From NCBI RefSeq assembly GCF_003131205.1, contig NZ_QFFY01000005.1, positions 124,001 through 188,000 on the forward strand: a DNA stretch of 64,000 nt, in the 5' to 3' direction. This DNA is from Occallatibacter savannae (lineage in GTDB: Bacteria; Acidobacteriota; Terriglobia; Terriglobales; Acidobacteriaceae). Below, one piece after another: positions 1 to 9,727 of the stretch. The position numbers and the translations under genes are program-made. Numbering within the stretch: the first letter of the stretch is position 1; each line of letters begins with the position of its first letter. Under the pieces are notes generated by a model. It saw only the letters and a program-made list of their open reading frames with translations, searched no databases and was not told where the DNA came from.

Positions 1-1010
1 ATGCGCGCGGAGATGCGAATCAGGTCGAGCCCACCCAGATCTTGAATGGCGAAGACGGGCGAGGACGCGGGAATCGCCACAATTCCGCGCTCCGGAAGTT
101 CGAGCGGTTCGAAGCTCGGGCTGGTGAGACGCGCGCTTCCGGCCGCGGCAAAAAGATAAGACAGATGGGGAGAGGTTTCGTTCGTACGCTCAAGCGTGGT
201 GCTCGAACGGCTCACGTCTACAGGAATCCTCTCGACACAAAAATAGGTGCTATCCACAAGCACGGTCCTGTCCGCCAGAGCACGCGCTTCCACCTTGCCC
301 GCCTTTGTCGTGAGTCGCGTGGATTCGATCGATCTCTCAATGTGCAGTTCGCGGCCGCGCCCATAGTCGTACATGCGGTACGTGATGTCCGAGTTCTGCT
401 GCGTTTCCAGAAGAACAGATCCGGGCCAGATCGCATGAACGGTGCCCGCATCAACGAAGATGAGATCGTCCTTGTGCACGGGCAGCAGATTCAGGCTGTC
501 TTCGAGCGTCCCTGCATCGATCTTCGATTTCACTTCATCCAGCGTCACTCCGGTTTTCAGCCCCACGGCAACTCGCGCATCGGGTTCAGCGGCGAGCGCG
601 TACCAGCACTCCGTTTTTCCTCGGGGCTGACCGTATCTCTGTGCGAGCCGGTCGTCTGGGTGAACCTGCACGCTCAATTTTTCGCGAGCAAAGATGACTT
701 TGATCAGGAGGGGCGATCCAGAGGATGCGAAGTCCGGGCCTAGCAGCGCGCGCGGTTGCTCATCGAAAATGGCTCCCAGAGTCTTGCCGCGATGCGATCC
801 GGTGGCGATCTTGCATTCATCGCCCGTGAGCCAGACCTCGCCGATGGGCTCCTGCTCCGCGATGCGATCGTACCAGGGTCGAAGGTCCTTCCATCCCCAT
901 ACTCGGCCCACGAATTGAGGCTCGATGCGAAAAGGCGTGATTTCGATGAAGAGTGGATCGGAAGCAACAGACACGCGGGTAAGACCTCCGAGAACAACTG
1001 GCGTTTTCAC
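1..1010 (-). CDS. manA: Mannose-6-phosphate isomerase, class I (partial, runs off the window start)
   Basis: Own reverse-strand translation from GTG at 1010: VKTPVVLGGLTRVSVASDPLFIEITPFRIEPQFVGRVWGWKDLRPWYD...SVQVHPDDRLAQRYGQPRGKTECWYAL; QVHPDD and GKTECWY are typical of type I PMI. Not in the ORF track because it is open at the edge. Confidence 0.88.
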   Translation of the reverse strand, partial: MKTPVVLGGLTRVSVASDPLFIEITPFRIEPQFVGRVWGWKDLRPWYDRIAEQEPIGEVWLTGDECKIATGSHRGKTLGAIFDEQPRALLGPDFASSGSPLLIKVIFAREKLSVQVHPDDRLAQRYGQPRGKTECWYALAAEPDARVAVGLKTGVTLDEVKSKIDAGTLEDSLNLLPVHKDDLIFVDAGTVHAIWPGSVLLETQQNSDITYRMYDYGRGRELHIERSIESTRLTTKAGKVEARALADRTVLVDSTYFCVERIPVDVSRSSTTLERTNETSPHLSYLFAAAGSARLTSPSFEPLELPERGIVAIPASSPVFAIQDLGGLDLIRISAR

Positions 1011-1125
1011 CAGCCGATGAGCAAATGCTTGAGCGGATTCTACCGCAGAGCGCCTCGTTTTCTATCTCGGTACGGGTCGAGCTGAATTCATCGGTTTGCG
1101 CCGGAAGCAGGTATACGCTCGCAGC

Positions 1126-1710
1126 ATGATCCTCGTCCCCATGCTTGACAGCATGTTCCACCTGCAGCTTACGCTTCTAGAGAAGGTAGTGCGCCCGGTC
1201 ATCGTGTATCTCGTCCTCGTGCTGCTGCTCAGGTTGTTTGGAAAGCGCGAACTGGCGCAATTAAATCCATTCGATCTCGTGGTGCTGCTGTCGCTCTCAA
1301 ACACGGTGCAGAACGCGATCATCGGCGACGACAACTCCGTCACCGGCGGAGTTGTCGGAGCGTTCAGCCTGCTGGCAATCAACTGGCTTGTGGTGCGGAT
1401 GCTCTTCCGGTCGCCGCGGCTCAACCGCGCGCTCGAGGGCAAGGCCGCGGTCCTGATCCGGGAAGGGCACATCGACCGCAAAGCGCTCGAACGCGAGGCG
1501 CTCACACGCGAGGAACTGGTCGAAGTGGTCCACAGGCAGGGATTCGAGCACATCCACGACGTGCACCGCTGCGAACTGGAACCGAACGGCACGTTCTACA
1601 TCGAGGCGCGCGATCCATCGATCGCAGATAAGCGGCACGAGGAATTGCTGGCGAAGATCGAGAGCCTGGTGCAGCAGGTAAATGCAATGCGCGGGACAGG
1701 AGCAGCCTAA
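1126..1710 (+). CDS. DUF421 (YetF/YcaP-like) membrane protein
   Basis: N-terminal TM segments, then GKRELAQLNPFDLVVLLSLSNTVQNAIIGDDNSVTGG, typical of DUF421; ATG 1126 chosen inside ORF 1096..1710. Confidence 0.85.
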   Translation: MILVPMLDSMFHLQLTLLEKVVRPVIVYLVLVLLLRLFGKRELAQLNPFDLVVLLSLSNTVQNAIIGDDNSVTGGVVGAFSLLAINWLVVRMLFRSPRLNRALEGKAAVLIREGHIDRKALEREALTREELVEVVHRQGFEHIHDVHRCELEPNGTFYIEARDPSIADKRHEELLAKIESLVQQVNAMRGTGAA

Positions 1711-1774
1711 TCTGCCAGGCCGAATTCAGGGTTTCACTTCTGATATCACTGGTACTTCCCGGGATGAGCCCGAT

Positions 1775-2362
1775 TCAGCGCGCAGCGATGAGCGGGCGTG
1801 TAGCTTCAAGCTGCTCTTCAATGACCTGCCTGATGTTAGCCGGCGAGTAGGTGGGTGCCTTGATAAACTTGCCGTCCTCCCGCTTGTGAACTTTCAGGAT
1901 CGTCTGCCATGAGCCGCCGTGGGCATACGAGTCGCCGGGATGGACCAAATCGGAGCCGGATCCACGCTCGAGGACAGCGTCACAGACACTGCAGTGCGGC
2001 CATGCTTTGCTCATGTTGCTGCGCTGGACTTCGTCCCAGGCGCTCTGAGCCTCGATGCCGGCGGCGTTCAGCGCGCCGTAGGTGACAACAAGCTGGTCGA
2101 TGCAGCCGTCCACATACTCAACCAGGTCAGGCGCACCGTCCGCATCGAGCTCCACTGCGATTTCGTCAATCACTGAAGCACCCGCGCCAGACTTGACCGT
2201 GCACCCGCATGCCCGCACAAATTCGAGAGCCTCTTCAAAGACCAGACGTGCGCGGAGAAGACGTGTGGCGGCGTCAGGCAGTTCCGGAGACTCCTTCACT
2301 TCCTGCTCGAATTGCTTCATTAGGGTGACGATGTCGTGCTGCGGCTGGTAGGGCTTGTTCAT
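1775..2362 (-). CDS. MazG/HisE-like all-alpha NTP pyrophosphohydrolase-related protein
   Basis: MNKPYQPQHDIVTLMKQFEQEV...LLRARLVFEEALEFVRACG...DEIAVELDADGAPDLVEYVDGCIDQLVVTYGA: EE..E and D..D pattern of phosphoribosyl-ATP pyrophosphohydrolase-like proteins. Confidence 0.6.
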   Translation of the reverse strand: MNKPYQPQHDIVTLMKQFEQEVKESPELPDAATRLLRARLVFEEALEFVRACGCTVKSGAGASVIDEIAVELDADGAPDLVEYVDGCIDQLVVTYGALNAAGIEAQSAWDEVQRSNMSKAWPHCSVCDAVLERGSGSDLVHPGDSYAHGGSWQTILKVHKREDGKFIKAPTYSPANIRQVIEEQLEATRPLIAAR

Positions 2363-2503
2363 GAGGTCCTCAGGAGAACTGTAGCGGAGAAACAGCAGGG
2401 TTGGCCTGTGCAAAGAGAGGTACGAAATTGCCGTAGGTGATTGAATCAGCAGAGATCAGTAAATCTGGATTGGCCGCCAATTGCGTGATAATCTCCCCCT
2501 GAC

Positions 2504-3768
2504 ATGTCGCACAAGCTAGGGTCTTTTTTTCTGCTCACGGCAGTTGTGGCCACGAGTCTGTCGCAGTTGGCTGCAGCGCAAAAGTTTCAGCCCAAATCCA
2601 TTCAATTCAAAGGAGCAGAGGGATATTCGGATGAGGACCTCATCTCCGCAGCCGGGCTGAAAAAAGGCGTGGTCATGGATTATGCCGAGATGAACGATCG
2701 CACGAAGCAGCTGCTGGATACCGGCCTGTTTTCGACGCTAGCTTTCAAGTTCGATGGTCAAAATCTGATCTTTACCCTTACCCCCGCTACCAATCTCTAT
2801 CCCATCCATCTGGACAATTTGCCTCTGGACCAGGGTGCGGAGCTGGATGCCAAGATTCACAATCTCGTTCCGCTCTACTACGGGAAGCTCCCTTCGGAGG
2901 GTGGAATCACAGAAGCGGTCCGCGGGGCTCTTGAAAAGATTCTTGCGGAGCAGGGCTTCCAAGCAACCGTCACGGCTATTCCTGGCACGGTAGCGGGACA
3001 AGGGAGCACTGTTCACTTCTCAATTTCTGCGCCTCCCGTGTTCGTTGGGTCGATTCAACCGACAGCCAATTCCAAGCCTCTTGATCAGGGAGCATTTGAC
3101 ATCGTCTCAAAGATGACGTCCTGGGCAGTGCGAGCCAGATAATCACGTATCTCGGCAATTACTATCATGACAAAGGCTACCTAGAAGCCTTGGTGGAGGC
3201 CAAGCCACAAAAAGCAGCGCTCGCCGATGGCTCCATTCGCGTGCCATTTAGGGTTTCGGTGGAGCCGGGCAGTCAATATCGACTTGCCGCAGTACGGCTG
3301 GCGCCAGAAATCGTCGTTAGCCAAGCCGACTTCGATAAACAGGCTCATCTACATTCCGGAGATATTGCCGACGGCCAGCATGTGACAGAGAACTGGGAGT
3401 ATATAAGCCGTCAGTACCACAATCATGGATACATGAAGGCCAGCGTGCATCCCACCCCGACGTTCGATCGAGTAAAAGGGACCGTAAGCTACGACGTGAT
3501 GGCAGATCCGGGTCCGATTTACGCGATAGGCGCACTTTCGATTGAGAACGTGAGTGACGACCTCCGGGCTCAAATGATGGCAGCTTGAAAAATGCCGGCA
3601 GGCGCAACCTTTAATGAAGGGGCAATCCGGAGCTTCTTCGCGATCGATGGGACAGTCAATCCGAAGCTTAATCGAATATTTGCAGCAACCAGCTGTAGCT
3701 ACACGCTGCATTTGAACGACGAGAAACGAACGGTTGACGTGACTTTACGCCTGGATCGAAAGAAGTAG
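2504..3768 (+). pseudogene. POTRA-repeat (Omp85/BamA N-terminal-like) secreted protein, disrupted by a frameshift and a nonsense codon
   Basis: ORF 2504..3142 (signal peptide, POTRA-like) shifts near 3108 into the frame of ORF 3190..3588 (FDIVSK/DDVLGSASQIITYLGNYYHDKGYLEALVEAKP). In-frame TGA at 3586 is followed by KMPAGATFNEGAIRSFFAIDG...TLRLDRKK* ending at 3768. Confidence 0.7.
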
Positions 3769-3839
3769 ATTTCTAGTAATTGGAGGGAAGAGGCATCCTT
3801 TTCCCTGTGGACGAGGCCAGGAGATCCAGAAAGCTCGCA

Positions 3840-5390
3840 CTACTCCCACTCAATGGTTCCGGGCGGCTTTGAGGTGATGTCGTAAACCACACGATTGATC
3901 CCGCGAACTTCGTTTACGATCCGGCTTGAGATTCTTTTCAAAACCTCATGCGGCAGGAAGGTCCAGTCCGCAGTCATGCCGTCTTCAGAGTGCACGGCGC
4001 GGATCGCGCAGGTGTAGGCGTACGTACGCTGATCGCCCATGACGCCGACGCTCATCACCGGAAGCAGAACGGCAAAGCTCTGCCAGATGCGGTTGTAGAG
4101 ACCCGCGGCCTTGATTTCGCTGACGACGATATCGTCGGCCTCCTGAAGCAGCGCGACGCGATCTGCCGTCACCTCACCGAGGATGCGCACGGCGAGTCCT
4201 GGGCCAGGGAACGGCTGGCGGCCGAGAATGTCTTCGGGCATGCCCATGTCGCGGCCGATACGGCGCACTTCGTCTTTAAAGAGGTCGCGGAGAGGCTCGA
4301 TGAGCTTGAGCTTCATGGTCTCCGGCAGACCGCCCACGTTGTGGTGGCTCTTGATGGTCTGGCTGGGGCCTTTGACGGAGGATGACTCGATGACGTCGGG
4401 ATAGAGCGTGCCCTGGACGAGCCAGTCGACACCTCCGGTTTCTGCGGCGATGCGGTGGGCCTCGTCGTCGAAGACGGCGATGAACTCTGCGCCGATGCGT
4501 TTGCGCTTGGTTTCGGGATCGGTGACTCCGGCGAGCTGCTTGAGAAAGCGATCGCTGGCGTCGACGGCGACGAGGTTCAGGCCGAGTTTGTCGCGCAGAT
4601 TCTTCTGGACGTTTTCAAATTCGTTTTTGCGCAGGACGCCGTTGTTGACGAAGACGCAGGTGAGCTGGTTGCCGATGGCTTTGTGGACGAGGACGGCGGC
4701 GACGGAGGAGTCGACACCACCGGATAGCCCGCAGATGACGTGACCGGAGCCGACCTTTTCGCGGATGGAGGCGACGGTGGACTCGATGAAGTGGGCAGGC
4801 GTCCAGTCGCCGCGCGCGCCACAGATATTGAAGACGAAGTTCTTGATGAGCTGCGGACCGAGGGGCGTGTGGTGAACTTCCGGGTGGAATTGCACGGCCC
4901 AGATCCGGCGCTCTTCATTGGCGATGGCTGCCAGCGCGTTCGAAGTAACCGCCGCGCGCTTGAACCCTGCAGGCAGTTCCAGGGCTTCATCGCCATGGCT
5001 CATCCAAACCTGGATCGCTTCCGGCAACCCCTGGAAGAGCTTGATGGATGTGTCTTCGAGGGCGACTTCGGCATGGCCGTACTCGCGTTTGGGGGCGGTC
5101 CTGACCTTCCCGCCGAGGTGGTGAACGATGAAGTGGAGTCCGTAGCAGATGCCGAGAGTTGGCAGGTTGAGCTGCAGAAGGGCCGGGTCGGCCTTCGGCG
5201 CGTCGGCGTCATAAACCGAAGACGGGCCGCCCGACAGGATGATCCCAAGGGGCTTGTAAGACTGGACTTCAGAGACCGGTACCGTGCAGGGAAGCACGAC
5301 CGAGAAGACGTTGAGTTCGCGGATGCGGCGCGCGATCAGCTGCGTGTACTGCGATCCGAAGTCGAGGATAACGATGGTTTGGGTGTCCAC
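3840..5390 (-). CDS. guaA: GMP synthase (glutamine-hydrolysing)
   Basis: Full-length 516 aa; [42 protein letters not shown]-terminal [18 protein letters not shown]. Confidence 0.98.
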   Translation of the reverse strand: MDTQTIVILDFGSQYTQLIARRIRELNVFSVVLPCTVPVSEVQSYKPLGIILSGGPSSVYDADAPKADPALLQLNLPTLGICYGLHFIVHHLGGKVRTAPKREYGHAEVALEDTSIKLFQGLPEAIQVWMSHGDEALELPAGFKRAAVTSNALAAIANEERRIWAVQFHPEVHHTPLGPQLIKNFVFNICGARGDWTPAHFIESTVASIREKVGSGHVICGLSGGVDSSVAAVLVHKAIGNQLTCVFVNNGVLRKNEFENVQKNLRDKLGLNLVAVDASDRFLKQLAGVTDPETKRKRIGAEFIAVFDDEAHRIAAETGGVDWLVQGTLYPDVIESSSVKGPSQTIKSHHNVGGLPETMKLKLIEPLRDLFKDEVRRIGRDMGMPEDILGRQPFPGPGLAVRILGEVTADRVALLQEADDIVVSEIKAAGLYNRIWQSFAVLLPVMSVGVMGDQRTYAYTCAIRAVHSEDGMTADWTFLPHEVLKRISSRIVNEVRGINRVVYDITSKPPGTIEWE

Positions 5391-5488
5391 CTTTCAGTGT
5401 GGCAGGGGGCGCGACGGGCTGTAAAGAAAGTTCCTGGACTCAAAGATTCCCGATTTCTGCCGATATACGCACTGAAGGACCCTGCACA

Positions 5489-6724
5489 ATGGAAAACTCG
5501 CTGATAGACGATCCGCGGCCGGTGCGCTTTGCGACCAGACAGCCCATTCTCGCTGCTGACGAGACCGTAATCGGATATAAGCTTTTGTTTCGCACTGACG
5601 TCATGATTCATTTCTCTTCTCAGCGGGAACCGGATGCGGCTCGGCGGACGATCGATATGTCGACGCTTCTCGGTCTGGACGTCCTCTGCGATCACCGTCT
5701 CGCCTTCATCGGATGTGGCCGCGAAACCCTGCTGGAGCAGGGACTCGCATTCCTCCCTGCCAATCGGGTAGTCGCTGAAATCGAGCGTGGTATCGAGGTA
5801 GACGATGCGGTGCTTGAGGCCTGCTGCGCACTTAAGAATGCCGGCTATCGGATTGCCCTCGACGATTTCACCGCCGACGACCGGAGGCAGTCCATCGTGC
5901 ATCTCGCGGATTATTTGAAGGTCGATTTGAAAGCTCAGGGATGGAGGGACATTCCGGAGTTGGTAGGACCCGACAACTGGAAGAACGCGGTCCTTCTTGC
6001 GGCAAACGTAGATTCGCGTGAAGACTTCGATCTGGCCCGCAAAGAGGGCTTTCAGCTGTTTCAAGGCTACTTCTTCCGCAAGCCGGAATCACTCCGGACG
6101 CGAACAGCGCCTACGAATCGATTTGTTTACCTCCGCTTGCTGCAGGCCGTGATGCAGCAGGAGCTCGATTGGGATCGCGTCGAAGAACTGATCAAAAGCG
6201 ACCCGACTCTCTACTACCGGCTGCTTCGATTCCTGAATTCTCCACTTTTCGGCATCCGCGGCGAAGTGCGCACCGTCCGGCAGGCATTCACGCTCATGGG
6301 CGAAGACGAATTGCGCCGCTGGTGCAAGCTGGCAGGAATGTTCGAAATGTCGAAGGGGAGGCCGGGAGAGCTCCTGCTCTCAGCCCTGGTCCGAGCCAGA
6401 TTCGCCGAATTGCTCGGCCCGCGCATCCAGAACAGCGGCGCGGACCTGTTCTTGCTCGGGGTACTGTCGATGATGGATGCAATCCTCGAGATTCCCATGA
6501 GCGCAGTCATTGAGGGACTGCCCCTCGATCAGCGCGCGCGACAACTGCTGCTGGAGCACGATGGAGATCTGGCGCCCATGTTCGAACTCATCTCTGCCGT
6601 AGAGGCAGGAATGTGGGAGCTCGTGGTCCGCTGGTGCCGCGAAGTTGGGATGGCAGAGGATTTCGCCGCCTCTTGCTACGGAGAGGCCATGCAGTGGGCC
6701 CAGTCCCTCGCGGCCCTCAGCTAG
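5489..6724 (+). CDS. YuxH-type EAL-like/HDOD signalling protein
   Basis: MENSLIDDPRPVRFATRQPILAADETVIGYKLLFR...IALDDFTADD followed by an HDOD-like region (RLLRFLNSPLFGIRGEVRTVRQAFTLMGEDELRRW). Confidence 0.85.
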   Translation: MENSLIDDPRPVRFATRQPILAADETVIGYKLLFRTDVMIHFSSQREPDAARRTIDMSTLLGLDVLCDHRLAFIGCGRETLLEQGLAFLPANRVVAEIERGIEVDDAVLEACCALKNAGYRIALDDFTADDRRQSIVHLADYLKVDLKAQGWRDIPELVGPDNWKNAVLLAANVDSREDFDLARKEGFQLFQGYFFRKPESLRTRTAPTNRFVYLRLLQAVMQQELDWDRVEELIKSDPTLYYRLLRFLNSPLFGIRGEVRTVRQAFTLMGEDELRRWCKLAGMFEMSKGRPGELLLSALVRARFAELLGPRIQNSGADLFLLGVLSMMDAILEIPMSAVIEGLPLDQRARQLLLEHDGDLAPMFELISAVEAGMWELVVRWCREVGMAEDFAASCYGEAMQWAQSLAALS

Positions 6725-6909
6725 ACGTACTGATTCAACGAATCTTCACAGATCCGTAACAGCGGCAGTGCTGTCCTTTCATCGGCTCTTAAAACGCAAT
6801 TCATATAAACGATGCGGACGAAGGAAAATTCCGCGATCCAAATCGCCGGAATCACATCCTGTCCCCGGCACTGTCTCGAAATCCTTCCACCCTGAAGAGG
6901 TCTATCCAG

Positions 6910-8073
6910 ATGAAAATGAAGCAAGCCGCTCTAGCGCTTCTCCCCTTTGCGCTGTCCAGCACCTTTCTCGCCGCTGAGAAACCCGAGCATGACCGCGCTG
7001 TACCGCGGATCGATCATGCGTTCGTGATTTTGATGGAGAACCATGCCTATAGCCAGATTCTCGGAAACACCAACGCTCCTTTCATCAACAGCTATGGCAA
7101 GTCTGCAAACCTCGCGACCAACTACTACGCCGTCGGCCATCCGAGCTTGACCAATTACCTGGAGATCGTGGGCGGTTCGAACTTCGGCATCATTAACGAT
7201 GATTCGCCCGATTGGCACAACACCTCGTGCACGCCGAACATCGTGAGCGGCATCCCGGCCGACGAAACGGCAACCACCAATACGTGCCCCATCAAGGGAG
7301 CTGGCTGGGACGCGGCGACGCCCGCCGTTGACACAACCAACGAAGGCACCCCGCAGGAGCCGGTCTATAACTTCCCGCTGTCGCCTGCGTTCACGCGCGG
7401 CATCAGCATTGCGGATCAGCTGGTGGAAGCCGGCAAGAGCTGGAAGTCATACCAGGAGAACCTGCCGCCCTACGGTGCAGACGGCGTGAACAACAGCGAC
7501 GGACTCGTTTCCGACGTCACCGAGAAAGAGCCGGGTATGCCCAAGCTCTACGCGGTCAAGCACGATCCGTTTGCCTACTTTGCCAGCGTTCAGTCTGGAG
7601 AGGATCGCAAGCTGAGCCTGAAGCAGATCGTTGGCTTTGATCGGCTCTGGGCGGACCTTGAGAGGGGCGACGTACCGGATCTGGCGTTCATTGCTCCGAA
7701 TCAGTGCCACGATCAACACGGACGTGGAACGAGTGAAGTGGGCACCGGATGCTCTGTCGACCAGAACGCGATCGCGCAAGGCGATGCGGGTTTGCACACC
7801 ATCATTGACGGCATCAAGAATTCGAGGGCCTGGAAGCACGGCAACAACGTAATCGTAGTGGTGTGGGACGAGAACGACTACAGCAGCCTGCCCAATCAGG
7901 TTGTCACGATCGTCGACACGAACTATGCCCCCACGGGAATCCAGAGCAACGTTCGCTATAACCACTTCTCCCTGCTGAAGACGCTGGAAGCGGGCTTCGG
8001 GCTGCCGTATCTGAACCACGCTGCAGATCAGGATGTGAAGCTGATGGGCGACCTGTTCACCGGACAGAAGTAA
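6910..8073 (+). CDS. Secreted phosphoesterase / acid phosphatase family protein
   Basis: Signal peptide; IDHAFVILMENHAYSQILGNTNAPFINSYGKSANLATNYYAVGHPSLTNYLEIVGGSNFGI; IVVVWDENDY. Confidence 0.85.
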   Translation: MKMKQAALALLPFALSSTFLAAEKPEHDRAVPRIDHAFVILMENHAYSQILGNTNAPFINSYGKSANLATNYYAVGHPSLTNYLEIVGGSNFGIINDDSPDWHNTSCTPNIVSGIPADETATTNTCPIKGAGWDAATPAVDTTNEGTPQEPVYNFPLSPAFTRGISIADQLVEAGKSWKSYQENLPPYGADGVNNSDGLVSDVTEKEPGMPKLYAVKHDPFAYFASVQSGEDRKLSLKQIVGFDRLWADLERGDVPDLAFIAPNQCHDQHGRGTSEVGTGCSVDQNAIAQGDAGLHTIIDGIKNSRAWKHGNNVIVVVWDENDYSSLPNQVVTIVDTNYAPTGIQSNVRYNHFSLLKTLEAGFGLPYLNHAADQDVKLMGDLFTGQK

Positions 8074-8087
8074 AGCTGCAAACGTAG

Positions 8088-8122
8088 AAAGCGCCGGTCA
8101 GCGGAAAGCTGGCCGGCGCTTT
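8088..8122 (+). terminator. Hairpin terminator candidate
   Basis: AAAGCGCCGG-(15 nt)-CCGGCGCTTT immediately after the 6910..8073 gene. Confidence 0.6.
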
Positions 8123-8187
8123 GGCTTTACAGGCTGTGCGCCGTTCGTCGCGCTCTTTACGATGGCGTCGCTTATCGGCGACTTGAC

Positions 8188-9507
8188 TTATCTAATCTCG
8201 GCGCCGTTCTGCTTGTAGACCACGCCGGCCTTCATCACGAACTTCACGTCCTGCAAAGTCCGCACGTCGTCTATCGGGTTCTTATCGACAGCGATGATAT
8301 CCGCCCACTTGCCGGGTTCGAGCGTTCCCGTCTTTGCCGTCAGGCCGAGGAGGTCGGCGGCGTTGATCGTCGCCGTTTGCAGCGCCGCAAGCGGCGTCAT
8401 TCCGAGTTGATTCACGTAGACGTCAACCTCATGTGCGTTCAGGCCATGCGGATAGACAGCAGCATCGGTTCCGAGAGCAATCTTCACGCCGGACTGCATT
8501 GCATGCTTGATGTTCTGCTTGGCGACCGAGCTTACGTCGACCATTTTCTTGTGATAGAACGCAGGGAGCTGGCCCTTCTCGATCTGCCAGTCCTCGAGGT
8601 AGAGGGTAGGCACCAGATAGGTCCCGTGCTTCTTCATCATGGCGATCGCGGCATCATCAATGTAGCTGCCATGCTCGATGGAATCGACTCCTGCCTCACT
8701 TGCCCACAGAATGCCCTGCGCTCCATGTGCGTGCGCCGCGACTTTGCGGCCCAGGCGATGAGCGTCCGCCACAATGGCCTGCATTTCTTCCAACGTGTAT
8801 TGCGAAGCCTGAGGGTCGTCGCCTTTCGAGAGGACTCCGCCTGTAGCGCAGATCTTGATTACGTCTGCTCCGTACTTGATGTTCTCGCGAACTTTGTGTT
8901 GCACCTGTGCGATGCCGTCTGCCACGCCATCCCCGACAGAGTGGTATTGCGCGGGCAACAGGTTGTCATCGCAGTGGCCCCCGGTGATGCCCATGGCGGG
9001 TCCGCTAACCAGCATGTGCGGACCAGCCACCTGGCCGGCATTCACCGCGTCGCGAAGATCGACATCCGTAAAACCGCCGGCTCCCACGTTTCGGACCGTG
9101 GTGAAACCCGACATTAGCGTCTTGCGGGCGTTGACGACTCCATTGATCGCTTCTTTCGCGCTAGTCGAAGTGACTTCGCGGAAGGGATCGAAGTCGGGGT
9201 TCATGGTCAGGTGGGTGTGCACGTCCATCAAGCCGGGGAGAACCGTCGCGCCGCCGAGGTCAATCACCTCGTCGCCGGGCTGCTGCGACACGGAAGCGGT
9301 AGCGCCGATGGACTGGATGGACTCGCCCACGACAACGATGGTCTGAGCGTCAGAGAGCTTGCCGGTTTTGACATCGAGCAGGTGCCCGGCGCGAATGAGG
9401 GTTCGCTTCCCCGATTTGGCGTCCTGCTGAGCAGGTGAGGAGGTCGAGGCGGCAAATGCGTACAATACAACGCACGAACAAAGAGTGAGCTTCAACTTCA
9501 AGAGCAT
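8188..9507 (-). CDS. Secreted amidohydrolase family protein (imidazolonepropionase/prolidase-like)
   Basis: Signal peptide; VLPGLMDVHTHLTMNPDFDP, GADVIKICATGGVLS, VAAHAHGAQG, ALGTDAAVYPHG. Confidence 0.92.
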   Translation of the reverse strand: MLLKLKLTLCSCVVLYAFAASTSSPAQQDAKSGKRTLIRAGHLLDVKTGKLSDAQTIVVVGESIQSIGATASVSQQPGDEVIDLGGATVLPGLMDVHTHLTMNPDFDPFREVTSTSAKEAINGVVNARKTLMSGFTTVRNVGAGGFTDVDLRDAVNAGQVAGPHMLVSGPAMGITGGHCDDNLLPAQYHSVGDGVADGIAQVQHKVRENIKYGADVIKICATGGVLSKGDDPQASQYTLEEMQAIVADAHRLGRKVAAHAHGAQGILWASEAGVDSIEHGSYIDDAAIAMMKKHGTYLVPTLYLEDWQIEKGQLPAFYHKKMVDVSSVAKQNIKHAMQSGVKIALGTDAAVYPHGLNAHEVDVYVNQLGMTPLAALQTATINAADLLGLTAKTGTLEPGKWADIIAVDKNPIDDVRTLQDVKFVMKAGVVYKQNGAEIR

Positions 9508-9727
9508 GGATTTTCTTTCTCCGTCTGAGGCTGTTGACGGAGTTTAGCAAAGCGCCGCTCTTGTGCGTCCAGCCAAATCTCAGTCTCTTGCGTAGCCCTA
9601 TAATGCGGAATGCGGTGGCGTAGTCGTCTCAAAGGCCTCTAAGCCGCCATGCATGGCCTACTTCTGGCGATCGCACGTTGATGCCACGAGGCGTAGCCAA
9701 TTTCCGTCTCATCCCAAGGAGAACGCA

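Noticed and set aside
42-743. 233 aa plus-strand ORF at window start
   Set aside because: Antisense to the partial manA, whose motifs (QVHPDD, GKTECWY) are clear.
3586-3588. Possible selenocysteine recoding at UGA
   Set aside because: No SECIS-like hairpin noticed, an additional frameshift occurs upstream, and POTRA proteins are not known selenoproteins; pseudogene is simpler.
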